From assembly GCF_018361265.1 (NCBI RefSeq), contig NZ_JAFLNH010000003.1, positions 260,501 through 324,500 of the forward strand: 64,000 nt of DNA, read 5' to 3'. The notes beneath the pieces are model-generated. The model worked only from the letters and a program-made list of their open reading frames with translations, made no database searches and was not told where the DNA came from. Shown here piece after piece: positions 1 through 10,841 of this stretch. A program made the position numbers and the translations under genes. Position 1 is the first letter of the stretch; each line of letters begins with the position of its first letter. The stretch is from Mycobacterium sp. SM1. GTDB lineage: Bacteria > Actinomycetota > Actinomycetes > Mycobacteriales > Mycobacteriaceae.

Positions 1-1074
1 CCGATCGCGATCAAAGACATCAGCTACGGAGACCGGGTATTCGCCTACGACGAGGCGGGCGAGCGGTTCGTGGTGGCGCCGGTCAAGGCGTCGGCGCAGA
101 CCGACACCCGGATGACCTACGAGGTGAAGACCACGCTGCGCAGCATCCGCGCGACCGCCAACCATCCGATGCTGGTATTGCGCGACGAGCGCACCGCAGG
201 CGGCCGGCGCCGCTCGGCGCGGCGGTGGGTCACCGTGGGTGAGCTGCGGCCGGGTGATCTCATCGCGGCGCCGCGGCGCATTCCGGAATACGGTGTGCCC
301 GCTGAGCTCCCAAGCGTTACCGGGCTGATGACACCGCCGACGAGCTCTGTCGACGTGATGTGGTTGCTGGGTTTGTTTGTGGGCGGCGGGAACCTGTGGC
401 GGTCGACGACGCCTGGCGTGCAGTTCGCGATCCCGGCCACCGATGCCGGGCTGCGGGCCGAGCTGGCCCGTATCACCACGGAGGTGTTTGGCCTGCGTTG
501 CACCGAGGCCGACGAGTCCGGTGTTGTCGTGAGCTCCCCGGGGTTGACCGAGTGGATCACCGAGCTGGGCTTCGCCGGCCTGACGGCGACGAAGCGGGTC
601 CCCGATTGGGTCTACTCGCTGCCGACCGATCAGCGACTGGCGTTCCTCGGCGGCTGGGTTGACGTCGGCGGCGATGTCCAGCCGGATGGCGGCGGCTCGG
701 TGGCACTGACGGGCGTCGACGGCGCATTGCTCGAGCAGGCGCGCGAACTGGCCGATCTCTGCGGATTGCGCGCCCGCGGACCGCGGTCGTTCACCCGGCC
801 GCGCCGCCACGCCCCCGAGCGCACTCAGACCGCTTGGCGGCTGGTCATCTCCGATGATGTTGAGCGGCTGGGGTGCCGCAACCCGAAACGGCTCGATCGC
901 GTCAACCCGCGCCGCTGCGGGCGGTCGGCCGCCGGGATGCCTGATCCGCGCCGCGACGAGTGGTTGGGCTTCGAGCGGGTCGAATCGATCCAACCGTACG
1001 CGGTGGAGCCGGTGTATGACATCGAGGTCGACGGGCCGCACAATTTCGTCGCCGAGGGCCTGGTGGTGCACAAC
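1..1074 (+). other. Intein inside SufB (C-terminal part), degenerate LAGLIDADG endonuclease
   Basis: The stretch holds intein splicing blocks: a block A-like start ([15 protein letters not shown]), block B (TANHPMLV with the conserved T-x-x-H), and blocks F/G at the end ([21 protein letters not shown]) with His-Asn at 1069-1074 before the +1 Ser nucleophile. Splicing residues therefore look intact. Two LAGLIDADG-like helices lie between: LLGLFVGGG at 364-390 and LGGWVDVGG at 646-672. In both, the eighth position, normally the catalytic Asp, is Gly (codons 385-387 and 667-669). The endonuclease is therefore probably dead while splicing is kept. The first intein residue (usually Cys) is outside the window. 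Confidence 0.9.
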
Positions 1075-2100
1075 TCCGAGGTGGTGTACCACAAGATCCG
1101 GGAAGACCTTGAATCCCAAGGAGTTATCTTCCTCGATACCGACACCGGGCTGCGCGAGCACGAGGACATCTTCAAGCAGTACTTCGGCACCGTGATCCCG
1201 GCCGGGGACAACAAGTTCTCCGCGCTGAACACCGCGGTGTGGAGCGGCGGCAGCTTTATCTACGTCCCGCCGGGCGTGCATGTCGACATTCCGCTGCAGG
1301 CCTACTTCCGGATCAACACCGAGAACATGGGCCAGTTCGAGCGCACCCTGATCATCGTCGACGAGGGGGCCTACGTCCACTATGTGGAGGGCTGCACCGC
1401 GCCGATCTACAAGTCGGACTCGCTGCACTCGGCGGTGGTGGAGATCATCGTCAAGCCGCACGGCCGGTGCCGGTATACCACCATCCAGAACTGGTCGACC
1501 AACGTCTACAACCTGGTGACCAAGCGGGCCCGCGCCGAAGCGGGCGCCACCATGGAGTGGATCGACGGCAACATCGGCTCCAAGGTCACCATGAAATACC
1601 CGGCGGTGTGGATGACCGGCGAGCACGCCAAAGGCGAGGTGCTCTCGGTGGCGTTCGCCGGCGAAGGCCAGCACCAGGACGCCGGGGCCAAGATGCTGCA
1701 TTTGGCGCCCAACACCTCGAGCACCATCGTCTCCAAGTCGGTGGCCCGGGGCGGCGGGCGCACCTCCTACCGCGGCCTGGTCCAGGTCAACAAGGGTGCG
1801 CACGGATCCCGGTCGAGCGTGAAATGCGATGCGCTGCTTGTTGATACAGTAAGCCGCAGTGACACCTACCCGTATGTCGACATCCGCGAGGACGACGTCA
1901 CGATGGGCCATGAGGCCACCGTGTCCAAGGTCAGCGAAAACCAGCTGTTTTATCTGATGAGCCGCGGGCTGACCGAGGAGGAAGCCATGGCGATGATCGT
2001 GCGCGGCTTCGTCGAGCCGATCGCCAAGGAGCTGCCCATGGAGTACGCCCTGGAGCTCAACCGGCTGATCGAGCTGCAGATGGAGGGTGCGGTCGGATGA
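1..2100 (+). CDS. sufB: SufB Fe-S cluster scaffold precursor, intein-containing, 5' end outside the window
   Basis: SufB is the scaffold subunit of the SufBCD complex that builds Fe-S clusters in the cytosol. The reading frame is open from base 1, so the N-extein and the first intein residues lie upstream. An intein fills 1-1074. The C-extein starts at Ser (1075-1077) and reads [16 protein letters not shown], followed by the SufB beta-helix core ([25 protein letters not shown]) and the C-terminal ERGL-type tail ending EGAVG. The stop overlaps the sufD start (ATGA), so the genes are translationally coupled in one suf operon. The gene corresponds to Rv1461, which also carries an intein. Function depends on protein splicing. 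Identity is certain; splicing activity is inferred. Confidence 0.95.
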   Translation, partial: PIAIKDISYGDRVFAYDEAGERFVVAPVKASAQTDTRMTYEVKTTLRSIRATANHPMLVLRDERTAGGRRRSARRWVTVGELRPGDLIAAPRRIPEYGVPAELPSVTGLMTPPTSSVDVMWLLGLFVGGGNLWRSTTPGVQFAIPATDAGLRAELARITTEVFGLRCTEADESGVVVSSPGLTEWITELGFAGLTATKRVPDWVYSLPTDQRLAFLGGWVDVGGDVQPDGGGSVALTGVDGALLEQARELADLCGLRARGPRSFTRPRRHAPERTQTAWRLVISDDVERLGCRNPKRLDRVNPRRCGRSAAGMPDPRRDEWLGFERVESIQPYAVEPVYDIEVDGPHNFVAEGLVVHNSEVVYHKIREDLESQGVIFLDTDTGLREHEDIFKQYFGTVIPAGDNKFSALNTAVWSGGSFIYVPPGVHVDIPLQAYFRINTENMGQFERTLIIVDEGAYVHYVEGCTAPIYKSDSLHSAVVEIIVKPHGRCRYTTIQNWSTNVYNLVTKRARAEAGATMEWIDGNIGSKVTMKYPAVWMTGEHAKGEVLSVAFAGEGQHQDAGAKMLHLAPNTSSTIVSKSVARGGGRTSYRGLVQVNKGAHGSRSSVKCDALLVDTVSRSDTYPYVDIREDDVTMGHEATVSKVSENQLFYLMSRGLTEEEAMAMIVRGFVEPIAKELPMEYALELNRLIELQMEGAVG

Positions 2101-3310
2101 CGGCCCAGAACCTGGCGGAGGTCGCAGAGCAGCCACCGGCGGGGTCTCAACTTGCCGCGCCGAACAAGGCAGCGCAGTTCTGCTCGTTCGACGTCGACGC
2201 TTTTGAGGTTCCCGGGCATCGTGACGAGCTTTGGCGGTTCACCCCGCTGCGGCGGCTGCGCGGCCTGCACGACGGCTCGGCTGGGTCTCACGGAAAGCCC
2301 ACCGGCAGCGCGCAGATCACCGTCAGCGAACGGCCCGGCGTGCGGGTGGAGGCCACGCGCCGCGGCGACCAACGGTTGGGCCAGGGTGGTGTTCCCGCTG
2401 ATCGTGTTGCAGCACAAGCGTTTTCGTCGTTCACCGTGGGGACGATCATCACCGTCGAGCGCGGCACGCACACCGCTGAGCCGCTGGATATCGTCGTCAC
2501 CGGCCCCGGCGAGGGCGCGACCGCCTACGGGCACCTGCAGGTCCGGGTCGAGGAATTGGCCGAGGCGGTCGTGGTCATCGACCTGCGGGGCAGCGGAACC
2601 TACGCCGACAACGTCGAATTCGTCGTGGCCGACGCCGCCCGGCTGACCGTGGTGTGGATCGCCGACTGGGCCGACGACGCCGTGCAGGTGAGCATGCACC
2701 ACGCGGCGCTGGGCAAGGACGCGGTGCTGCGCCATATCGCCGTCATGCTCGGCGGGGATCTGGTGCGGCTGACCGGGCGGGTGCGCTTCGACGGCCCCGG
2801 CGGCGACGCCGAGTTGCTCGGCCTGTACTTCGCCGACGCCGGGCAGCACCTCGAGTCGCGCCTGCTGATCGACCACGCCCAGCCCGACTGCACGTCGAGC
2901 GTGCTGTACAAGGGTGCGCTGCAAGGAGATCCGGCGTCTGAGCGGCCCGATGCGCACACGGTGTGGGTGGGCGACGTGCTGATCCGCCCGGCGGCCACCG
3001 GCACCGACACCTTCGAGACCAACCGCAACCTGGTGCTCACCGACGGCGCGCGTGCCGACTCGGTGCCCAACCTGGAGATCGAGACCGGGGAGATCGCCGG
3101 CGCCGGACACGCCAGCGCCACCGGACGATTCGACGACGAGCAACTGTTCTACCTGCGCTCCCGGGGTATTTCCGAGCAGCAGGCCCGCCGGCTGGTGGTA
3201 CGGGGCTTCTTCGGCGAGGTGATCTCCAAGATCGCGGTGCCGAGCGTCCGCGAGCGCCTGACCGCCGCCATCGAGCACGAATTGGCCATCACCGAGAGAA
3301 CGGCAGCCCC

Positions 3311-3314
<4 letters not shown>
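2097..3314 (+). CDS. sufD: SufD, Fe-S cluster assembly complex subunit
   Basis: A 405-residue SufB/SufD family protein that pairs with SufB and the SufC ATPase to form the SufBC2D scaffold. The C-terminal family signature is visible: [20 protein letters not shown] followed by the [13 protein letters not shown] tail shared with SufB. The ATG overlaps the sufB stop by 4 nt and the gene ends in an ATGA overlap with sufC, the order found at Rv1462. The length matches the mycobacterial family. There is no intein here. Identity is secure from sequence and context. Confidence 0.95.
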
Positions 3315-5397
<2,083 letters not shown>

Positions 5398-5404
5398 TGC
5401 GGCC

Positions 5405-5881
5405 ATGCGCCTGGAGCAGATCTATCAGGACGTGATCCTCGATCACTACAAGCATCCGCAGCATCGGGGGCTGCGCGAGCCATTCACCGCGCAGGTGTAC
5501 CACGCCAATCCGGTGTGTGGCGACGAGATCACGCTGCGGGTCACCCTGTCCGGGGACGGTCAACGGGTCACCGACGTCTCCTATGACGGGCAGGGCTGTT
5601 CGATCAGCCAGGCGTCGACCTCGGTGCTCACCGAGCAGGTGATCGGCCAGAGCGTGGGCCAGGCCATGAAGACCGTCGAGGCCTTCACCGAAATGGTGTC
5701 CTCGCGGGGCACCGTCGCCGGTGACGAGGACGTCCTGGGCGATGGGGTCGCGTTCGCCGGGGTGGCCAAATACCCGGCGCGGGTGAAATGCGCGTTGCTC
5801 GGCTGGATGGCGTTCAAAGACGCGCTGGCCCAAGCCACCGAGGATTTCGAGGAGGGAGCCGATGAGCCAAGCCACCGATGA
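5405..5881 (+). CDS. sufU: SufU, sulfur-relay / Zn-dependent partner of SufS
   Basis: A 158-residue IscU-like SufU protein. It is the sulfurtransferase partner that accepts the persulfide from SufS. The three conserved Cys are seen in HANPVCGDEITL, DGQGCSISQAS and ARVKCALLGW, and the Asp of VCGD completes the usual Zn site. The ATG at 5405 lies 7 nt after the sufS stop. The 3' end overlaps sufT by 20 nt, indicating coupled translation. Homologue of Rv1465. Confidence 0.93.
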   Translation: MRLEQIYQDVILDHYKHPQHRGLREPFTAQVYHANPVCGDEITLRVTLSGDGQRVTDVSYDGQGCSISQASTSVLTEQVIGQSVGQAMKTVEAFTEMVSSRGTVAGDEDVLGDGVAFAGVAKYPARVKCALLGWMAFKDALAQATEDFEEGADEPSHR

Positions 5882-6203
5882 CGAGTTGCTCGCCGACGTC
5901 GAGGAGGCGATGCGTGATGTCGTCGACCCGGAGCTGGGTATCAACGTCGTCGACTTGGGACTGGTCTACGGCATCGACGTGGCGGAGGGCGAGGAGGGGA
6001 CCGTCGCGCTGATCGCGATGACCCTGACGTCGCCGGCCTGCCCGCTGACCGACATCATCGAGGATCAGTCCCGGACCGCGCTGATCGGCAGTGGGTTGGT
6101 GGACGAGGTGCGCATCGAGTGGGTGTGGAACCCGCCGTGGGGGCCCGACAAGATCACCGACGAAGGCCGGGAGCAACTGCGCGCCCTCGGTTTCACGGTC
6201 TGA
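5862..6203 (+). CDS. sufT: SufT / MIP18-type (DUF59) Fe-S maturation protein
   Basis: A 113-residue DUF59 protein with the family segments DPELGINVVDLGLVYGI near the N-terminus and MTLTSPACPLTD in the middle, including the single conserved Cys. SufT-type proteins assist Fe-S protein maturation and are the last gene of the actinobacterial suf operon (Rv1466). The RBS-like GAGGGAG lies inside the 3' end of sufU. The terminal part reads WVWNPPWGPDKITDEGRE, which is typical of the family. Confidence 0.92.
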   Translation: MSQATDDELLADVEEAMRDVVDPELGINVVDLGLVYGIDVAEGEEGTVALIAMTLTSPACPLTDIIEDQSRTALIGSGLVDEVRIEWVWNPPWGPDKITDEGREQLRALGFTV

Positions 6204-6278
6204 TTCGCTCCCTGTGAATCGCGCCCGCCAGCGCGGTGCCAGCCGGCGCCAGCCAGAGGCGGCCGGGGCGGACCGTTT

Positions 6279-7028
6279 CTAGCCGCGCCGGTAGTGGGGG
6301 ATGTGATGGCGATGCCCGCCCAGTGGCGGGCATGGTTGCAGCTCGATTGCCGTGGCTTGCAGCACGCCGCTGTTGTCTTTGGCTCCCTGCGCCGCCAGGC
6401 ACTTACCCGCAACGATCGCTTGCGCGGGGGCGGGTGTCTGTTTTGTGAAGGAGGTCGTGGTGGTGACGCTCACGGCGGTCGGGGTGCTCGTGCCGTCCGC
6501 CTCCAGGTGGGCGAGGGTGATGGCGGTGTCCGAGACGGCGGCGACCATGCCGCTGATGTCCGGTTTCTCCGTGGGCGCGCTCGCCGCCGGCGGTGACGGG
6601 CACCTGCCGCCCGTGGGCGCGCTGACCGTCACCGATCTGGCGATGATCGCGGCGCCGGCGGGTGTGTCCTGGGCGGCGGGACGCACGGTGGCGCAACGGC
6701 CGACGGTGACGTCGGCCAGCCGGGCGGGGGTGGTCTCGATGATGTGTGTCGATGCCGTGAAGGCCACCGTGGCCGCGCTTCGATCCCGCTGCGTGAGCCG
6801 GATCCTGTTGTCCGCCACCGACCTGATCACACCCTCGACGTGGTCTGCGCCCCGGGTGGGAGGCGGCGCGGGCGGGGCCGTCAGGCGCGTCGGGCTTGCC
6901 GGGGTAGCCGGTGTTGCGGGGTTGTGATCCGCCGGTGTGCCGCAGCCGTTGAGCACCAACGCGGTGGCAGCGATGAGCGTCAGGCCCGCGAATCGTCCCG
7001 GTCGCGGGCGACATGGGGTGTCAGACAT
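6279..7028 (-). CDS. Putative lipoprotein with two DUF5666-like beta domains
   Basis: A 249-residue protein with a lipoprotein signal: an Arg-rich start, a hydrophobic run (GLTLIAATALVLNGC) and a lipobox LNGC with the lipidated Cys at about residue 29. A Pro/Thr/Ala-rich linker follows. Two similar domains then appear, each starting with a V-x-G-x-I/V-x-x-V pattern (DHVEGVIRSVADNRIRL and DISGMVAAVSDTAITL), typical of the DUF5666 secreted beta-barrel type. It is convergent with sufT and probably monocistronic. No function is known; the location would be the outer face of the membrane. It has no obvious counterpart at this place in M. tuberculosis. Confidence 0.7.
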   Translation of the reverse strand: MSDTPCRPRPGRFAGLTLIAATALVLNGCGTPADHNPATPATPASPTRLTAPPAPPPTRGADHVEGVIRSVADNRIRLTQRDRSAATVAFTASTHIIETTPARLADVTVGRCATVRPAAQDTPAGAAIIARSVTVSAPTGGRCPSPPAASAPTEKPDISGMVAAVSDTAITLAHLEADGTSTPTAVSVTTTTSFTKQTPAPAQAIVAGKCLAAQGAKDNSGVLQATAIELQPCPPLGGHRHHIPHYRRG

Positions 7029-7167
7029 GATGCTCTCCAGCCGCCGGCGGTGCCCGGCACTGCCTATTGTGCCCGCCCCCGGGCGGCGATGTGGGCCTTT
7101 ATGTTTATGCCGCTCGTGTCGTCACCCCCGGGCAACCAATCGCGCGGCGGATGCGATCCCCGGATGC

Positions 7168-7965
7168 TCAGAAAACCGCCTCGGGAAGGGCCATGAGCTC
7201 GCCGTCGAGCGAGTCGATGATGCGGCGCAACGCGGTAAGGTTCGGCAGCATGTTTTTGGCGAAGAACCCGGCGGTGGCGATTTTGCCCCGATAGAACGCC
7301 GCGTCGGCCGCCGGCCCGTTAGCCAAAGCGGTGTGCGCGACATCCGCCCCTGCCAGCAGCCGCCAGCCGATGAGCAAGTCACCCACGGCGAGCAAGAATC
7401 GCACCGATGCCAGCCCAACTTTGTAGATCTCCGTGGGTTGGCGGGTGGCGCCCACGAGGTATCCGGTCAGGCGGGCCGTCATCGCCGTGACGTCCTCGAG
7501 CGCGATACGAAGCCGCTCGGCGGTGGGCCGTAAGGTGTCGTCGCAGGTCTCGATGGTGCGTCTAATCTGCGACGCCACGTGATCAAGGGCCTGGCCGCGG
7601 TCGCGCACGATTTTGCGGAAGAAGAAATCCAGCGCCTGGATGGCGGTGGTGCCCTCATAGAGCGAGTCGATCCTGGAATCGCGGATGTACTGCTCGATGG
7701 GGTAGTCGGACAAATAGCCCGAGCCGCCCAGCGTTTGCAGCGATTCGGTCAGCATTTCGTAGGCGCGTTCTGAGCCGGCCCCTTTGACCACCGGCAGCAA
7801 AAGATCGGCGACCCGGCGCGCCATGTCGGGGTCGGTTCCCGAAACATGTTGCGCTAAATCCTCGTCCTGGTGTGCGGCGGCGTACATGTACAGGGCGCGC
7901 AGACCCTCGGCGTAGGCCTTCTGGGTCATCAGACTGCGGCGCACGGATGATGGATGATCGTGACC
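7168..7965 (-). pseudogene. fadE15-like acyl-CoA dehydrogenase, 3' part, separated by IS607 insertion
   Basis: This is the C-terminal portion of an acyl-CoA dehydrogenase of the FadE5/FadE15 type (about 600 aa when whole), recognisable from [42 protein letters not shown] and the terminal domain ending LMALPEAVF. The missing N-terminal two thirds lie at 10842-11871 beyond the IS607 element. Joining the flanks restores ...DKTAPRV-TIIHHP, but a second lesion follows: after HHP the DNA goes directly to the bases for VRRSLM out of frame, as if 4 nt (an Asp codon plus one) were lost at about 7945. The gene is therefore broken twice. Next to ctpD, as Rv1467c is. Confidence 0.9.
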
Positions 7966-8140
7966 GTTACAAACGTAGTTGGTCGTTGTTGGCCAACTGT
8001 GCCGGGGTAACGGTTGCCCGGCCCGGATCACCGCGTACGTTCCGGGAAGGTGGGCGAGATTCGGTTCCTCGCGTCCTTGGTCGGTGGCGGCTACCGGTGG
8101 TCACCTGTCGGCTGTCGGGCCCGGCCTGGTTGGTAGCTCT
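7966..8140 (-). ncRNA. Candidate omega RNA (TnpB guide RNA) overlapping the tnpB 3' end
   Basis: In IS605/IS607 elements the TnpB guide RNA is transcribed from the tnpB 3' end through the right end of the element, with the guide taken from flanking host DNA. Here the coding frame runs to the element end, so the scaffold must overlap codons of the Arg/Pro-rich tail. The flanking guide on the minus strand would begin GGTCACGATCATCC, i.e. fadE15 sequence. The upstream limit is arbitrary. This is inference from family knowledge; no fold was computed. Confidence 0.35.
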
Positions 8141-9673
8141 CACCACATGATCCTCTGGTCGCTGTGGTGTCACACCTTCCCGCCGCCGGGCTGAAAAGCC
8201 TTGGGCGCGACGCCCGATCACGGTGGCTGCTGCCTGGTGTCGGGTGACGTTGGGGTAGGGGCGCTGCCAGTGTTGGGCGCCCCAAATGCTGCTGTAAGCC
8301 GGGTTGACTGCCAGCAGTTGGATGCCGGCGACCGCGGCCATACCGGTCAGCCGGGTACGGAAGACCGCGGTCGGGATGCGTGATATCACGGTGTGGCGGA
8401 ACCGTTTCCCGGCCGCGCCGCGGCCCATAGTTTCCCGCCCGCTCATCCTGGCGTCGGCGAAGTCGAGGTCCTCCACCGCGATCGTCGCAACACCGTGGCG
8501 GCGCGTGTACTTGATCAGTGCGGTGATGGCGTGGCGGACCTGGGCGTCACGCCGCGACGCCGACCCGGTGAGGTCGATGTCGATCCGCCTGGGCGCACCC
8601 ACGGGGTTGCCGTGGGCGTCCAGCCGGCGCACCGCCAGGTGCCCATCGTTGAGATCCACTCCCACCACCGACCCGATGGCGTAGACGCCGTCGCCGACTG
8701 CGCAATTGTCGCGGCCTACCCAGTACGGCACAGACGGGATCGCCCACGCCGCGGTTAGATACACCCCAGCCCTGCCGGGTTTGCGGCTGATCGCGTAGGA
8801 CACCGAGTTAGCGCCGATGATCCGCTGGACCCATTCACCGCCGCGGTGCGCGAACACCGCGCTGCCGGAGAGGACGTAACGGCCTCGTGGGGCGTTCGCG
8901 AAGTGTTCCAACGGTTTCGGCAACCGAATACTGACCTGCCCGGCCGGGGTCACTGTGATCGTGAGATTCCCGAACGGTTCATCGGGCGAGCCGTTCGCCC
9001 TGATTCGCCACCGGGATGCCTGCCACCGCCGGCGCCACTGGGCTTCGGTCAGACCGGCCTTGTCGAGGTGATGGCGCGTCGCAGCCAGGCGTTTACCGCC
9101 CTCCACCACATGCGCCACACCGGCGGCCTGATCCCGTTGCACCCGGGCCAGCTCGCCCCGTAGATGCTGCAGCCGACGTTGCTTCTGGAAACGTTCAGCT
9201 TGGTTGGCATACCCTCTGGCGGCCTTGGCTTTTCGGCGGGCCTTGCGCTCAGCGACGGACAGCATGTCCGCGGTCGGCGCCGCTAGACGCGCCTCGATGG
9301 TGGCGATCGCCGCCCGTAACCCCGCCACATGGCGGTACTGGGCATCGCGGGCCCGGCGGACCTGATCATCATTGGCGGCGATGATCGCATTAGCCCACCG
9401 CGCCGACGACGCCGCAGTCAACCCTTTCTTGCGGGTATTTAGCCGATCCCGACGCAGCTGTCGCCGCTCATCGGCGTTCAGCGCCGCGTCGACCGGCCCG
9501 GGCCGAGACACCACGGCGAGATCAGCGCGACGCAACCGGCCTAGATGCTCAGCCACACGCTCTAACACCTGATCGTCCTGCGATGTCGTGCGCACCCGGG
9601 TGCTGATCGCCACGCCCACCGGTGCAGCGACCGGCTTCACCCCGCGCCACGCGCGCAACTCACGATCGGTCAT
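7967..9673 (-). CDS. tnpB: TnpB, RuvC-type RNA-guided nuclease family protein of IS607
   Basis: A 568-residue TnpB. The N-terminal half is a basic alpha-helical/WED region. The RuvC fold begins at VVGVDLNDG (Asp340), continues with [12 protein letters not shown] (Glu401) and ends with [17 protein letters not shown] and [17 protein letters not shown]. The position usually held by the third acidic residue is Gln480, and no CxxC zinc ribbon is present. Nuclease activity is therefore doubtful. The final 80 residues are Arg/Pro-rich and low-complexity, and the stop lies one base from the element end, so the 3' end probably doubles as the guide-RNA (omega RNA) template. Starts with ATG overlapping the tnpA stop. 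Confidence 0.9.
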   Translation of the reverse strand: MTDRELRAWRGVKPVAAPVGVAISTRVRTTSQDDQVLERVAEHLGRLRRADLAVVSRPGPVDAALNADERRQLRRDRLNTRKKGLTAASSARWANAIIAANDDQVRRARDAQYRHVAGLRAAIATIEARLAAPTADMLSVAERKARRKAKAARGYANQAERFQKQRRLQHLRGELARVQRDQAAGVAHVVEGGKRLAATRHHLDKAGLTEAQWRRRWQASRWRIRANGSPDEPFGNLTITVTPAGQVSIRLPKPLEHFANAPRGRYVLSGSAVFAHRGGEWVQRIIGANSVSYAISRKPGRAGVYLTAAWAIPSVPYWVGRDNCAVGDGVYAIGSVVGVDLNDGHLAVRRLDAHGNPVGAPRRIDIDLTGSASRRDAQVRHAITALIKYTRRHGVATIAVEDLDFADARMSGRETMGRGAAGKRFRHTVISRIPTAVFRTRLTGMAAVAGIQLLAVNPAYSSIWGAQHWQRPYPNVTRHQAAATVIGRRAQGFSARRREGVTPQRPEDHVVRATNQAGPDSRQVTTGSRHRPRTRGTESRPPSRNVRGDPGRATVTPAQLANNDQLRL

Positions 9674-10299
9674 GCCGCATCACCGGATTCGGTTTCAGCT
9701 GACACCGCGGCCCGTAGCCGCTTCGTCTTCGCTGAGCGCTGCCCGTACAGTCGGCCGGCGAAGCTGGTCACGATGGCCAGCATGTCGCGCGCCAGCTCTG
9801 ATTCAGCCGACTCATTCTCAGGCCGGCCGATGTAGACCACCGACACCCCATAGCCGGCCAACAAGTGTTCGATCACCCCGACCCCGAACCATGCCAGCCG
9901 GTCAGGATGCTCCACCACCAGCCGATCCACACCGGGTTTCATGCACTCGCTCAACGCTTTACCCAGCCCAGCCCGGCGGTCCGCCAACCCGGACGCGACA
10001 TCGGCAAACACGATCAAATCGATGCCATGTTCCTGTAGTCGCGCGACCTGCCGATCGAGGTCACCTTCAGCCTGCTGCCGCCGCGACGACACCCGCGCGT
10101 ACCCAACAGCCGTGCCCGTTGGAGGTTTACGCGTGAGGGCATCGAGGTCACCGACCCGGAAGATCCGTCGCCCACCAGCACTGCGGGCATCGGGCAACCG
10201 GCCCTGTTGGGTGTAGCGGCGCAACGTACGCGTCGACACCCCCAACCGGTAGGCCGCCGCGGTCGCCGACACATAATCATCAGGGCCACGATGAGCCAA
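9670..10299 (-). CDS. tnpA: IS607 TnpA, serine recombinase with MerR-type N-terminal HTH
   Basis: A 209-residue IS607 transposase. Residues 8-55 form a MerR-like winged helix (SATAAAYRLGVSTRTLRRYTQQGRLP...GGRRIFRVGDLD). The serine recombinase catalytic domain follows, with the nucleophile in VGYARVSSRRQ and the Arg-containing LVVEHPDRLAWFG helix. The C-terminal RSAKTKRLRAAV is basic. The start is taken as TTG 10299, 3 nt after the stop of the upstream small gene; no better ATG precedes the HTH. It overlaps tnpB by 4 nt. It catalyses cut/paste at GG dinucleotides. It appears intact, so this copy may be active. Confidence 0.92.
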   Translation of the reverse strand: MAHRGPDDYVSATAAAYRLGVSTRTLRRYTQQGRLPDARSAGGRRIFRVGDLDALTRKPPTGTAVGYARVSSRRQQAEGDLDRQVARLQEHGIDLIVFADVASGLADRRAGLGKALSECMKPGVDRLVVEHPDRLAWFGVGVIEHLLAGYGVSVVYIGRPENESAESELARDMLAIVTSFAGRLYGQRSAKTKRLRAAVSAETESGDAA

Positions 10300-10302
10300 G
10301 CC

Positions 10303-10674
10303 TCACCAATGCCTCATCAGGTCTTCGACCGGAAAAGGCAATTCGAGGCCATCTTCGGCCAGCATCGCCCGCACATCCGCTGCGGTGACGTTCTCGCCGT
10401 CCTTGATCGCGTAGAACGCCGCCTGTTCGAGGTGCTGCACGAATTCTGGGTGCTGCCCACACCAACGCTGCACACGTCGTTTCGCCGCGGCGCGCTCGCG
10501 CTTCTTCTTCGCCGACATCGACTTAAAGGCGTGTGCGCGGTGCGCGTTTTGCGCGGTCTTATATCCGTAGCCCTGAGCATCATCGAGCACCTCACCGGTC
10601 GCCTCGTCGACGACGACATACCGCTTGTCATAGCTGCTGGACAGCGAGGCGCTGACGACAACCTTCGCGCTCAT
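10303..10674 (-). CDS. Small passenger protein of the IS607 element, function unknown
   Basis: A 123-residue protein beginning MSAKVVVSASLSSSYDKRY. The start is ATG 10674 with a strong GGAGG eight bases upstream; the stop is 3 nt before tnpA, so it is the first gene of a tnpA-tnpB operon. The N-terminal third looks like beta strands (VVDEATGEVLDDAQGYGYK); the centre is very basic (SMSAKKKRERAAAKRRVQRW); the C-terminal part is helical and acidic (ENVTAADVRAMLAEDG). It has no recombinase or HTH motif that I recognise. The basic centre suggests nucleic acid binding. It is not part of the standard IS607 gene set. Confidence 0.65.
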   Translation of the reverse strand: MSAKVVVSASLSSSYDKRYVVVDEATGEVLDDAQGYGYKTAQNAHRAHAFKSMSAKKKRERAAAKRRVQRWCGQHPEFVQHLEQAAFYAIKDGENVTAADVRAMLAEDGLELPFPVEDLMRHW

Positions 10675-10841
10675 CGCATTTCCTCCATCACGCATCGAAC
10701 GCACCACCACCATGGCCAATAATGACCAACAAAACCATCCGAACCCAGACCGGCGAGAGTCCAGCAGTCACATACTCTCAAACAAGTCCGACAACAACCG
10801 GCCGACCGCTACCGGCCAACAAAATCACCAGCTGTTCTCAA

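Larger units (their letters stand above)
7966..10841 (-). mobile_element. IS607-family element inserted in fadE15
   Basis: A complete element of about 2.9 kb with the gene order (on the minus strand) small ORF, tnpA, tnpB. The boundary comes from rejoining the interrupted fadE frame: left flank ...GATCGTGACC and right flank CCCGCGGCGC share a CC (GG on the minus strand), as expected for IS607 serine recombinases, which insert at GG without target duplication. Ends differ by one or two bases depending on where the shared core is assigned. There are no terminal inverted repeats. Short copies of TTGTTGG(C/T)C occur near both ends (7980-7998; 10711-10740; 10813-10825) and are candidate recombinase sites. 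Confidence 0.88.

Noticed and set aside
1950..3278. 442-residue open frame opposite sufB/sufD
   Set aside because: High-GC antisense frame with no family motifs, fully overlapping two certain genes.
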